NCBI GenBank assembly: GCA_017557625.1
Contig: JAFYYG010000036.1
Coordinates: 1-55,823, forward strand
DNA from: Muribaculaceae bacterium
GTDB taxonomy: Bacteria; Bacteroidota; Bacteroidia; Bacteroidales; Muribaculaceae
DNA length: 55,823 bases
Direction of reading: 5' to 3'
The stretch's first letter is position 1. Every line of letters begins with the position of its first letter. Shown here piece after piece: positions 25,473 to 32,745 of the stretch. Position numbers and translations under genes: made by a program. The notes under the pieces were generated by a model. The model was given only the letters and a program-made list of their open reading frames with translations, made no database searches and was not told where the DNA came from.

Positions 25473-27821
25473 TCATTCCACGGCATCGAGCAGTATGAAC
25501 GCGGCCCAGTGAGGGCGGGTGGTGGGTTTCTTGTGTTTCTCGTCCTTGAAGTTGCCGTATATTTCTTTGACTTTGTCCTGCGCAATGTGGAAGGCCTCTT
25601 GCTTGCTTTTTCCGCTTTTGAGTGCTTTGTAGAAGCCCTCCATCATGTAGCGCGTGGCTTTGTCGTCAACGGGCCAGAGGCTCATGATGATGCTCTGCGC
25701 CCCCGCTTTCTTGAAGCCTCGCTGCAGTCCAAAAACTCCCTCGCTGCCGACAATGTCACCGAGCCCCGTTTTGCAAGCCGAGAGCACAACCAGGTCCAGA
25801 CCTCTCAGGTCGAGATTTGAGATTTCTTGCGCTGTGAGCACTCCGTCGTCAATACTGTCGGGAAACTCCTCAGAGGAGTCGAATATGTGTTGTGCCCCGC
25901 TGAAGAACAGTCCTGTGCGTGTCATAGCCATGTCTTCAGTATCTTTGTGGAAATTATCTAGTTGCAGGAATCTCACGTTCTTTTGCCTAGCGATAGAGTC
26001 AATCCAATAAAAGCCGTGCGTGGCGATATGGATATACTTTTTTTTCTTTCTTGAGAGATTTTTAAACGATGATTCGGTTGCGTCACAGGCTGTCACTTTT
26101 TCGGCATCTGAGCCTAGCACGTTCTTTATGTTGTCAATTTCGATAAGAGACTCCATCAGGAAATTCAACCGGGTGTCGTCCCGCAAGCCAAAATCTGCGC
26201 ATCGAGTGTGTTTTCTCAATGAATTCTTACTGACTTTTTTCGTCTCGTGATTATACTGCCTGTTGTTCTCTTTGTTTTGAATATTGCAAACATAGTCAAT
26301 TCCACCATAAAGCACCGCACCGCTCGATTCAACAGTGTTGCGCTTTATCGCAAGCTCACGAGTGGAGGATAGTCGATAAATGTTGTAGAGGTCGCCCATC
26401 ATCTTGCCAGGATTCTCCCAATGCGGCATCGACTCGATGGCGATTGTGTGCAACAATCCGCTGGGCGAGAAGTAGATGTTCTTCACGCCATCAAGTTCGG
26501 GAGCCAATTTTCCCCAAATCAGCTTACTCAACTCGCGAGTGGTATAAGCCTTATCCGCATTCAACTTATTCTCTTCACAAAGCTCAATTAAATGCGGCTG
26601 GTCATATCCAGGTCGCACTGTGAGTGCGATATACATTATGCTGTTGGTATCAAACTTAGGATAAGAAAGGAATTCAATGGCAATGTCGTTGTCGCCAAGT
26701 CTTTCTTGCACATCCTGCCAAGTGAGCTGAAGGTTTTTAGTGAAATCGCCAAATTCCCTTGATATATCAAGCAACTCATTTTCTAACGCTTTAGCTTTTT
26801 CTTCTATTTTTTTAGATTCATGTTCTTGTTGGGCAAACGGTTTTTCATAAACCTTTATTAATTGAGCGCGTGTATCATTCAATTCTTTAAGTTTTTCGAT
26901 AGCAACATCGTCTCCACTCTCATTTATGAGTAGTTGTAACTCGGATTCAGTGCTGAATAATAGTCCCTTTGCAAACATGGCACACTTTTCATAAAGTTCG
27001 TTGGCGTATTTTTCTCCTTTGTCACATAGCACAATTGTTGGATAAATAGATTGGTATATTTCGGAATTACCAAGCCAAAACAGATTGCGTTGCGATGTAA
27101 TAAGACCACTGAGGTTATGAATTACGAAAGGATAATCTACAGTCAGCGTTTTTTGAATATAAGAGATTGCGTTTTCCAAATCTTCCTGATAGTAATAGCA
27201 AACAGCTATCTCTTCCAACAATAACACATAATCATAACTATCTTCATTTCCAGTAAAGATATAAATGTCAAGAGCGTGCAATAAAAAATCTATAGCATAG
27301 TCATAATCCTTTTGTTCAAGAAACACGCTGCCTAAGAGAGCTAACAGTTTCCCCAATCCATAACAATCATTATTGTTTATTTGTTTGTTCAGATAAATAT
27401 TATAAGCTTGAAAATATAGGTCTCTGGCATTATCAACTTCTCCATAGTTAAAATAGCAATTGCCCATATTCATTAAAAGACTTGCTACTTCAGGATCTTC
27501 CTTTTTCCCTGTTTTGATATAAATGTCCAAGGCTTGAGAATAGCACTCAAATGCTTTCTCGTTGCCTGATTCTGTTTCATAATAATAACAGTCTCCGAGT
27601 TTTGATAGTATAAATGCTCTTAAAGGGTCAGAATCAGATATGTCCTTGCAAGAAAGTAACCGCTCTCCAATTTCAATAGCTTTGTCATACTCACATATTT
27701 TACTATAATGCTGATACTCTCGCATCAACGAGTCCACTTCCTGCCCCCACGATGATACTGCAGTGACGATGAGCATCATCACTGGCAGGATTGTGAGTTT
27801 TAGGTTGGATGCGGTTTTCAT
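25473..27821 (-). CDS. Exported TPR-CHAT protease-like protein
   Basis: 782 residues. An N-terminal signal peptide (LPVMMLIVTAVSSWGQ, about 11-27) is followed by tetratricopeptide repeats (about 30-330) that often bind protein partners. A coiled-coil linker comes next, then a C-terminal CHAT domain (about 460-780). The catalytic pair of the caspase-like fold is visible: His602 in HIATHGFYW and Cys683 in VLSACKTGLGD. The ending GLQRGFKKAGAQSIIMSLWPVDD is typical. CHAT proteins in other systems are cytosolic proteases; a signal peptide points to periplasmic or outer-surface action here. It starts 4 bases after the ClbS-like gene ends, so the two are probably co-transcribed. Confidence 0.85.
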   Translation of the reverse strand: MKTASNLKLTILPVMMLIVTAVSSWGQEVDSLMREYQHYSKICEYDKAIEIGERLLSCKDISDSDPLRAFILSKLGDCYYYETESGNEKAFECYSQALDIYIKTGKKEDPEVASLLMNMGNCYFNYGEVDNARDLYFQAYNIYLNKQINNNDCYGLGKLLALLGSVFLEQKDYDYAIDFLLHALDIYIFTGNEDSYDYVLLLEEIAVCYYYQEDLENAISYIQKTLTVDYPFVIHNLSGLITSQRNLFWLGNSEIYQSIYPTIVLCDKGEKYANELYEKCAMFAKGLLFSTESELQLLINESGDDVAIEKLKELNDTRAQLIKVYEKPFAQQEHESKKIEEKAKALENELLDISREFGDFTKNLQLTWQDVQERLGDNDIAIEFLSYPKFDTNSIMYIALTVRPGYDQPHLIELCEENKLNADKAYTTRELSKLIWGKLAPELDGVKNIYFSPSGLLHTIAIESMPHWENPGKMMGDLYNIYRLSSTRELAIKRNTVESSGAVLYGGIDYVCNIQNKENNRQYNHETKKVSKNSLRKHTRCADFGLRDDTRLNFLMESLIEIDNIKNVLGSDAEKVTACDATESSFKNLSRKKKKYIHIATHGFYWIDSIARQKNVRFLQLDNFHKDTEDMAMTRTGLFFSGAQHIFDSSEEFPDSIDDGVLTAQEISNLDLRGLDLVVLSACKTGLGDIVGSEGVFGLQRGFKKAGAQSIIMSLWPVDDKATRYMMEGFYKALKSGKSKQEAFHIAQDKVKEIYGNFKDEKHKKPTTRPHWAAFILLDAVE

Positions 27822-27825
27822 ATGT

Positions 27826-28368
27826 TCATTTCCGCTTGTCGATGCTCTTGCTGTGCTTTTTGAGGATTTTTGTGGCTTGCTGGTATGGGCTAGATGTCAC
27901 GCTGGCGAAGTAGGCCGCCATGTCGGTGGTGTAGGTGCATTTGTAGTAGCCTTTGGTGAATAGCTCCTCTTGAGTAAAGCCGTCGGCGAGTTGGAGCATC
28001 TTTTCGTGGCTCTGTGCCAGCATCGTGCATGCGTCAGCGAAAGAGGTTGCCTGGTGCTTCTCCACCAACATTTTGTCCATGGCATGGTAGTCCCTGCGGT
28101 ATTCATCGGGCAGATAGTCACGCTGCTGTCCGGCACGTATGTTTGCCACGAAATCGCACATCAGGTTCTGCCACTCATAGATGTGTATGAGCAAATCGCG
28201 GGTACAGCGGTCGTAAATCCACCGTGCGCCACATTTCTTGGGGTTATCGGTCTCATCAAATTCGCTATTGATGGCGCATTCAGTCATGCTGTCGAGTTGA
28301 GCTTGCAGTGTCGCATAGCCACTCGCCATCTCCGCTATCAATTCGGCTTTTGTTGTAATCTTCGGCAT
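27826..28368 (-). CDS. ClbS/DfsB-family four-helix protein
   Basis: 180 residues from the ATG at 28368 (MPKITTKAELIAEMASGY). An upstream in-frame ATG adds 12 poorly conserved residues. The sequence fits the DUF1706/ClbS fold: WIYDRCTRDLLIHIYEWQ, YHAMDKMLVEKHQ and LFTKGYYKCTYTTDMAAYFASVTSSPY. ClbS itself is a cyclopropane hydrolase that protects colibactin producers, but most relatives in gut bacteria have no known substrate. It heads the minus-strand group with the CHAT protease, and only 4 bases separate the genes. Confidence 0.75.
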   Translation of the reverse strand: MPKITTKAELIAEMASGYATLQAQLDSMTECAINSEFDETDNPKKCGARWIYDRCTRDLLIHIYEWQNLMCDFVANIRAGQQRDYLPDEYRRDYHAMDKMLVEKHQATSFADACTMLAQSHEKMLQLADGFTQEELFTKGYYKCTYTTDMAAYFASVTSSPYQQATKILKKHSKSIDKRK

Positions 28369-28423
28369 ATCTTTGAGAATTAAGAAAGGTGTGTCAAAAT
28401 GCATAATGGCGTTAGATGCTGGA

Positions 28424-28602
28424 TGGGCGCGCTACGCGTTTAAAATTGAGGGAGGTTCGCTTATCGCATACCGTGCTTTGCACGACTATTGCTGCTCACT
28501 CCCTCGAGCTGAAGGTTTATTGAAAATTTGAATAAAAATTTTTGATTCGTCAAATATGAAATTTTATAATGAATTTTAATGAAATTTTAAGCGTAGCGCC
28601 CA
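28424..28602. repeat. Inverted-repeat element between hutI and the ClbS-like gene
   Basis: The ends TGGGCGCGCTACGCGTTTAA (28424-) and its near complement (28582-28602) enclose about 180 bases. Inside, GAGGGAG at 28448 pairs with CTCCCTC at 28499, and an AT-rich half follows. It carries no gene and looks like a small non-autonomous element or a large hairpin. Confidence 0.55.
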
Positions 28603-28609
28603 TTCCGCA

Positions 28610-29851
28610 TTAAATCTGTTCCTCACCTGCCAGGAATGTGCGGGCGATGATGGGGGTGGTGTAGGCATAGGGGATGAAGTCGATGCTCGAGATGGGCTTG
28701 GTGATGAAGAAGTTTGCCACTTTGCCTGGAGCAATGCTTCCGTAGTCGTTACTAAGACCCATCGCCGCCGCGCCGTTGATCGTAGCAGCGTTGAATGCCT
28801 CGGTGGGTTGCAGACGCATCTTGATGCAGGCGAGTGACACCACAAACTTCATGTCGCCACTTGGCGTGGAACCTGGGTTGTAGTCGCTGGCAATTGCCAC
28901 GGGCAGACCTGCGCTAATCATCTTGCGGGCAGGGGCAAACGGCATATTCAGGAAGAACGAAGTACCAGGCAGAGCGGTGGGCATAGTGTCGCGACCGCGC
29001 ATCATGGCGATGTCTTCATCGGTCATGCTCTCAAGGTGGTCAACCGAGAGGGCGTTGTGCTTCAATGCCACCTCCACGCCTCCCGATGGCGCAAGCTCCT
29101 GACCGTGAATCTTGCCGCGCATGCCATATTTGAGACCTGCCTCAAGTATGCGCGACGTCTCCTCAGGAGTGAAGAACCCCTCATCGCAGAACACGTCAAC
29201 GAAGTTAGCCAGTCCCTCGGCCGCCACTGCGGGCAGCATGTCATTGATGATGTGGTCAACATATTCACCTTGACGACCTGCATACTCACGTCCCACGGCA
29301 TGAGCGCCGAGGAAGGTCGATACCACTCTCAGTCGTGTGCTCTCTTGAATGCGGGCGATTACACGCAGCATCTTGAGCTCGTCTTGCGTGTTGAGGCCGT
29401 AGCCGCTCTTGATTTCAATGGCTCCGGTGCCTTTGGCAATCACCTCGCGCACGCGTTCCATGGCTTGGTCGTAAAGCTGTTGCTCGGTCATCTCATGGAG
29501 ACGGTCGGCACTGTTGAGGATGCCTCCGCCATGACGGGCAATCTCGGCATAGGAGAGACCATTGATTTTGTCCACAAACTCCCTCTCGCGGCTGCCAGCA
29601 TACACAATGTGGGTGTGAGAGTCGCACCAGCTGGGCATCACGGTGCCTCCAGCTGCGTCAATCGTCTTGTCAACATCGGTTGGCGCGGGGCGGTTGTCGG
29701 TTGTGTCAAACTCGGTGATGATGCCGTCTTCCACAAGCATCCAGGCATTATGGATGGCATCGAACTGAGCCATCTCGCTGCCGCATTTTTTCAGCACACC
29801 CCCGCCGTCGATACCGGCGAGGGTGGCGATATTCTTAACTAACAGTTTCAT
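28610..29851 (-). CDS. hutI: Imidazolonepropionase
   Basis: 413 residues. An amidohydrolase-fold enzyme that opens imidazolone-propionate to formimino-glutamate in histidine breakdown, in the cytosol. Metal and substrate motifs are in place: CDSHTHIVYAGSREREF, GTGAIEIKSGYGL, FLGAHAV, IHGQELA and IASDYNPG. Its ATG overlaps the hutH stop codon (ATGA at 29848-29851), so the two are translationally coupled. The other steps of the pathway (hutU, ftcD) are not in the window. Confidence 0.95.
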   Translation of the reverse strand: MKLLVKNIATLAGIDGGGVLKKCGSEMAQFDAIHNAWMLVEDGIITEFDTTDNRPAPTDVDKTIDAAGGTVMPSWCDSHTHIVYAGSREREFVDKINGLSYAEIARHGGGILNSADRLHEMTEQQLYDQAMERVREVIAKGTGAIEIKSGYGLNTQDELKMLRVIARIQESTRLRVVSTFLGAHAVGREYAGRQGEYVDHIINDMLPAVAAEGLANFVDVFCDEGFFTPEETSRILEAGLKYGMRGKIHGQELAPSGGVEVALKHNALSVDHLESMTDEDIAMMRGRDTMPTALPGTSFFLNMPFAPARKMISAGLPVAIASDYNPGSTPSGDMKFVVSLACIKMRLQPTEAFNAATINGAAAMGLSNDYGSIAPGKVANFFITKPISSIDFIPYAYTTPIIARTFLAGEEQI

Positions 29852-31323
29852 TTGCGCAGGAATTGTATTGCTTTCTCAATTAGAGGATACATTATCACGT
29901 CGTCGCCAATGAAAGGCACCTCCTTGCGGAAATCCTCGTGCATCTTCATGATAACGGGCGAAGACTTCTTGGGGAAGCGGAACTCCAGCGCCTGGGCGGC
30001 GTTGAACAGTTCTATGGCAAGCACGCGCTCGGTGTTGAGCACCACCTTGTAAAGCTTGATGGCGGCGTTGGCACCCATACTCACGTGGTCCTCCTGGTCT
30101 TGGCATGAGGGGATACTGTCGAGGCTCGACGGTGCGGCAAGCGACTTGTTGAGGCTCACCACGCTGGCGGCGGTGTACTGGGTAATCATGAAGCCGCTGT
30201 TAAGGCCTGGATTGGCAACAAGGAAGCTGGGCAGGCCGCGAGTGCCGGAGACGAGGCGGTAGATGCGGCGCTCGCTGATGTTGGCGAGTTCGCTAAGTGC
30301 GATAGCGAGGAAGTCCATAGGCATGGCGATTGGCTCGCCGTGGAAGTTCCCCGCGCTTATGATCAGGTTCTCGTCGGGGCAGACGGTTGGGTTGTCGGTC
30401 GCACTGTTAATCTCGGTGTCGATAACCGATTTCACATAGCGGATAGTGTCCTTGACAGTGCCGTGAACCTGTGGCACGCAGCGGAAGGAGTAGGGGTCTT
30501 GCACGTGCTCCTTGTGGCCCGCTATGAGTTCGCTGCCAGTGAGTAGCTCTTTCATGTGGGCTGCCGTCTCGAGTTGGCCTTTGTGGGGACGTACCAGATG
30601 CACTGCCTCGGTGAACGGCTCAATGCGGCCGTCGTAGGCATCAAGCGACATGGCGGCGATGCGGTCGGCCCAGTCGCTCAGTCGCTCGGCTTGCAGCAGC
30701 GACCACACGGCAAACGAGCTCATGTTCTGGGTGCCGTTAAGCAGTGCCAGGCCTTCCTTGCTGGCGAGTTCGATGGGCTCCCAACCTTTGAGCTTGAGCA
30801 GCTCGGCTGCGGGCATCACTTTTCCCTCATATTCCACCTCGCCGAGGCCTACCAACGGCAGACTCATGTGAGCCAGCGGCACGAGGTCGCCCGAGGCGCC
30901 AAGAGAGCCTTGACGGTAAACCACGGGTATCACGCCCTCGTTGAAGAAGTCAATTAGGCGCTCCACGGTGTCGAGCTTACTGCCCGAGTAGCCGTAGCTC
31001 AGCGACTGGATTTTAAGGAGCAGCATGATGCGCACTATCTCGTTGGGTACACGCTCACCCACGCCGCAGGCATGCGACATCATCAGGTTGATTTGCAGTT
31101 GCGAAAGTTGGTCTTTGCTCACCTTCACGTTGCACAGCGAGCCAAAGCCGGTGGTCACACCATAGACAGGCACGTCGCTTGCGGCAATCTGCTCATCGAG
31201 GTACTTGCGACAGCGCACGATACGCTCGCGAGCGTCATCGCTCAGTGCGAGCTTGATGTTTTTCTCAATTATTTCGCCCACACGCTCTATCGAGAGGTGC
31301 TCAGCGCTAATGTAATGTGTCAT
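29848..31323 (-). CDS. hutH: Histidine ammonia-lyase
   Basis: 491 residues, normal length. It removes ammonia from histidine to form urocanate, the first step of histidine use. The Ala-Ser-Gly triad that forms the MIO cofactor is at residues 143-145 (GSLGASGDLVPLAHM), and the active-site Tyr of VYGVTTGFGSL is near residue 54. It lies first in a two-gene unit with hutI. A -7 box is found 47 bases upstream of the start. Confidence 0.95.
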   Translation of the reverse strand: MTHYISAEHLSIERVGEIIEKNIKLALSDDARERIVRCRKYLDEQIAASDVPVYGVTTGFGSLCNVKVSKDQLSQLQINLMMSHACGVGERVPNEIVRIMLLLKIQSLSYGYSGSKLDTVERLIDFFNEGVIPVVYRQGSLGASGDLVPLAHMSLPLVGLGEVEYEGKVMPAAELLKLKGWEPIELASKEGLALLNGTQNMSSFAVWSLLQAERLSDWADRIAAMSLDAYDGRIEPFTEAVHLVRPHKGQLETAAHMKELLTGSELIAGHKEHVQDPYSFRCVPQVHGTVKDTIRYVKSVIDTEINSATDNPTVCPDENLIISAGNFHGEPIAMPMDFLAIALSELANISERRIYRLVSGTRGLPSFLVANPGLNSGFMITQYTAASVVSLNKSLAAPSSLDSIPSCQDQEDHVSMGANAAIKLYKVVLNTERVLAIELFNAAQALEFRFPKKSSPVIMKMHEDFRKEVPFIGDDVIMYPLIEKAIQFLRK

Positions 31324-31369
31324 GATTGGTCTTGTTAATGCTAATAGTTGTTTTTATAAATTTTGACTG

Positions 31370-31377
31370 CAAAGTTA
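31370..31377 (-). promoter_or_regulatory. -7 box for hutH
   Basis: TAACTTTG on the minus strand, 47 bases from the hutH start. No TTG at standard spacing. The rest of the 325-base gap to 31648 is AT-rich and also holds the promoter of the RiPP precursors on the other strand. Confidence 0.55.
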
Positions 31378-31588
31378 GTCATAATTCGTAACAAAAAGAA
31401 AAATGAAGTCGATTTTATTTCAACCCCACGTTAAAAAAACGACACATAAAGCAAGCGAAATAATATGTATTATAAACACAGTATTTAAATGGTGCAGTAT
31501 TTAATATAGACCTATTAAAAATCATAGTCGTTTGACAAAACAGAATCACAAAACAGAATAAAAAATTATATTATTTTTCACTAAAAAG

Positions 31589-31619
31589 TTGCGTAGAAAG
31601 ATATTTGTTGTTATCTTTG
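31589..31619 (+). promoter_or_regulatory. Promoter of the CXXX precursor genes
   Basis: TTG at 31589-31591, 20 bases, then TATCTTTG at 31612-31619: a good Bacteroidetes promoter. The ATG of the first precursor is at 31649, so the leader is about 20-25 bases. No other perfect promoter is seen before the maturase genes. Confidence 0.75.
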
Positions 31620-31648
31620 GCGCATAATAATAATATAATTAATCAATT

Positions 31649-31963
31649 ATGAAAAATAAGGATATAGAATCGCGACGTGAGTTCTTCAAGAGTACCGCAC
31701 GCAAAGTGTTGCCTGTGGTGGGCGCTTTGGCGGTAGGGAAGGCGCTATTTGCCGGCGAGACTCACGAGAGCCACAAATCGATGGATTGCAACAATGGTTG
31801 CGATGGCGGCTGCTGGGGCGGCTGTGGTAATGATTGCCGAGCCTCGTGTTCTGGCTCCTGCGATGGCGATTGCTATGGCGACTGCCATAAAACCTGTAGT
31901 GGCAGCTGCGACGGATACTGTGCCGGCACTTGCTCCGACACTTGCGCTAACAGTAGCTCGTGA
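31649..31963 (+). CDS. CXXX-repeat RiPP precursor 1
   Basis: 104 residues. The leader (1-46) begins MKNKDIESRREFFKSTARK and runs into a hydrophobic stretch (VLPVVGALAVGKALFAG), which together look like a twin-arginine signal. The core has 14 Cys at residues 47, 51, 55 and every fourth residue to 99. Between them are mostly Gly, Asp, Ser, Asn and Thr with single Trp, Tyr, His and Arg, and the tail is ANSSS. Known CXXX-repeat peptides are radical SAM targets in which thioether links are expected. The adjacent maturase genes make that role very likely. The mature product and its activity are unknown. Confidence 0.85.
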   Translation: MKNKDIESRREFFKSTARKVLPVVGALAVGKALFAGETHESHKSMDCNNGCDGGCWGGCGNDCRASCSGSCDGDCYGDCHKTCSGSCDGYCAGTCSDTCANSSS

Positions 31964-32024
31964 TAACTGAGTTTTCAATTTAAGTTATTAGTTGACAAGT
32001 GTTAGAAACGTAAATAAATTGATT

Positions 32025-32330
32025 ATGGATAACAAAGAAATACAATCACGCCGTAAGTTCTTCAAAAGCGCAGCCAAGAAGGCACTGCCTGTTGTTGGGG
32101 CGATAGCCGCAAGCCAGTTGCCGTTTGTGAGCAATGCCCATGAGAGCCGCAACACGATGGGTTGCTCCGACAGCTGCTATGGCAACTGCTATGGCGACTG
32201 CTCTGGCACGTGTTACACAGGCTGCACAGGCTCTTGTGACGGTTCCTGCCGAGGAGGCTGCCAGAACAGCTGCGACGGTGGCTGCATGGGCGACTGCTAC
32301 GGCAGCTGCCGCAGTAGCAGCAGTCGATAA
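32025..32330 (+). CDS. CXXX-repeat RiPP precursor 2
   Basis: 101 residues from the ATG at 32025. An upstream in-frame codon at 31992 would add 11 residues with no match to precursor 1. The leader (IQSRRKFFKSAAKKALPVVG) is a close copy of that in precursor 1, and the first Cys is again residue 47. There are 13 Cys at strict four-residue steps to residue 95, then RSSSSR. Spacer triplets are Gly/Asp/Ser-rich with Tyr, Met and Gln. It lies 61 bases after precursor 1, so the pair looks like a tandem duplication whose core has diverged. SNA-HES near residue 38 is a possible signal-peptidase site. Confidence 0.85.
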   Translation: MDNKEIQSRRKFFKSAAKKALPVVGAIAASQLPFVSNAHESRNTMGCSDSCYGNCYGDCSGTCYTGCTGSCDGSCRGGCQNSCDGGCMGDCYGSCRSSSSR

Positions 32331-32488
32331 GGGTAGCGAGTAAGATACCCAGACTGGTCGAATACCCGACATTGTGAGAAGACCATGCTAGACCTTCGAA
32401 GATGGTCGCAGCTTGGTCCTTGCTGTATCTTATGAGATGTGCCTCGATGAGGAATTTCATCGCTGATGGTTAATGTTTTTATCTACAA
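32331..32488 (+). other. Structured spacer after the precursors
   Basis: 158 bases without a gene. Short complementary words are dense: TAAGATAC with GTATCTTA, and GACCAT or GACC with ATGGTC around a CTTCGAAG palindrome (near 32380-32410). The region could fold and reduce read-through from the precursors into the enzyme genes. This is inferred from complementarity only. Confidence 0.4.
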
Positions 32489-32739
32489 TAATATAAGGTG
32501 AGTTCGATGAATTTGTTTTCTGATAATCATTGCGTTAGCAGTTCCCCCTAAGATAGAGGGGGGGAGTATGACAGACTCAAGGATTTACAATTTCACTATT
32601 GTCATGCCCCTCAGTCACTTCGTGCCAGCGGATTCCTCCCCTGCCTGAGGGGAGGTGCCGTAGGCGGAGGGGAGGGAGCCTTAGGGGAGCAGCTGATACA
32701 CAGCAATTTAGTTTCGTCGAACTCACGTTAATATAAGGT
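32489..32739. mobile_element. MITE-like insertion with 11-base direct repeat
   Basis: TAATATAAGGT occurs at 32489-32499 and again at 32729-32739. Just inside are inverted ends GTGAGTTCGATGAA (32498-32511) and TTCGTCGAACTCAC (32713-32726), 13 of 14 bases matching. The inside has a further inverted pair around CCCCCTAAG and CTTAGGGGAG-type blocks and carries the G-rich repeat also seen in the PAP2 gene. No open frame for a transposase fits in its roughly 230 bases. The right direct repeat restores the AT-rich leader of the maturase gene. Confidence 0.65.
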
Positions 32740-32745
32740 ATAAAA

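Noticed and set aside
28610-29851. Many antisense frames over hutI and hutH
   Set aside because: They are shadows of high-GC third-position coding sequence on the other strand, and the sense proteins are intact.
31992-32024. Earlier start for precursor 2
   Set aside because: It would add 11 residues absent from precursor 1 and place the first Cys out of register with it.
31649-32330. Metallothionein-type proteins as the explanation for the Cys-rich genes
   Set aside because: The strict step of four, Tat-like leaders and directly linked radical SAM/SPASM genes fit RiPP precursors much better than metal-storage proteins, which use CxC and CxxC mixtures.
31745-32460. Long Ala-rich frames on both strands over the Cys-rich genes
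   Set aside because: They arise from the periodic codon pattern of the CXXX repeats and have no start context or family likeness.
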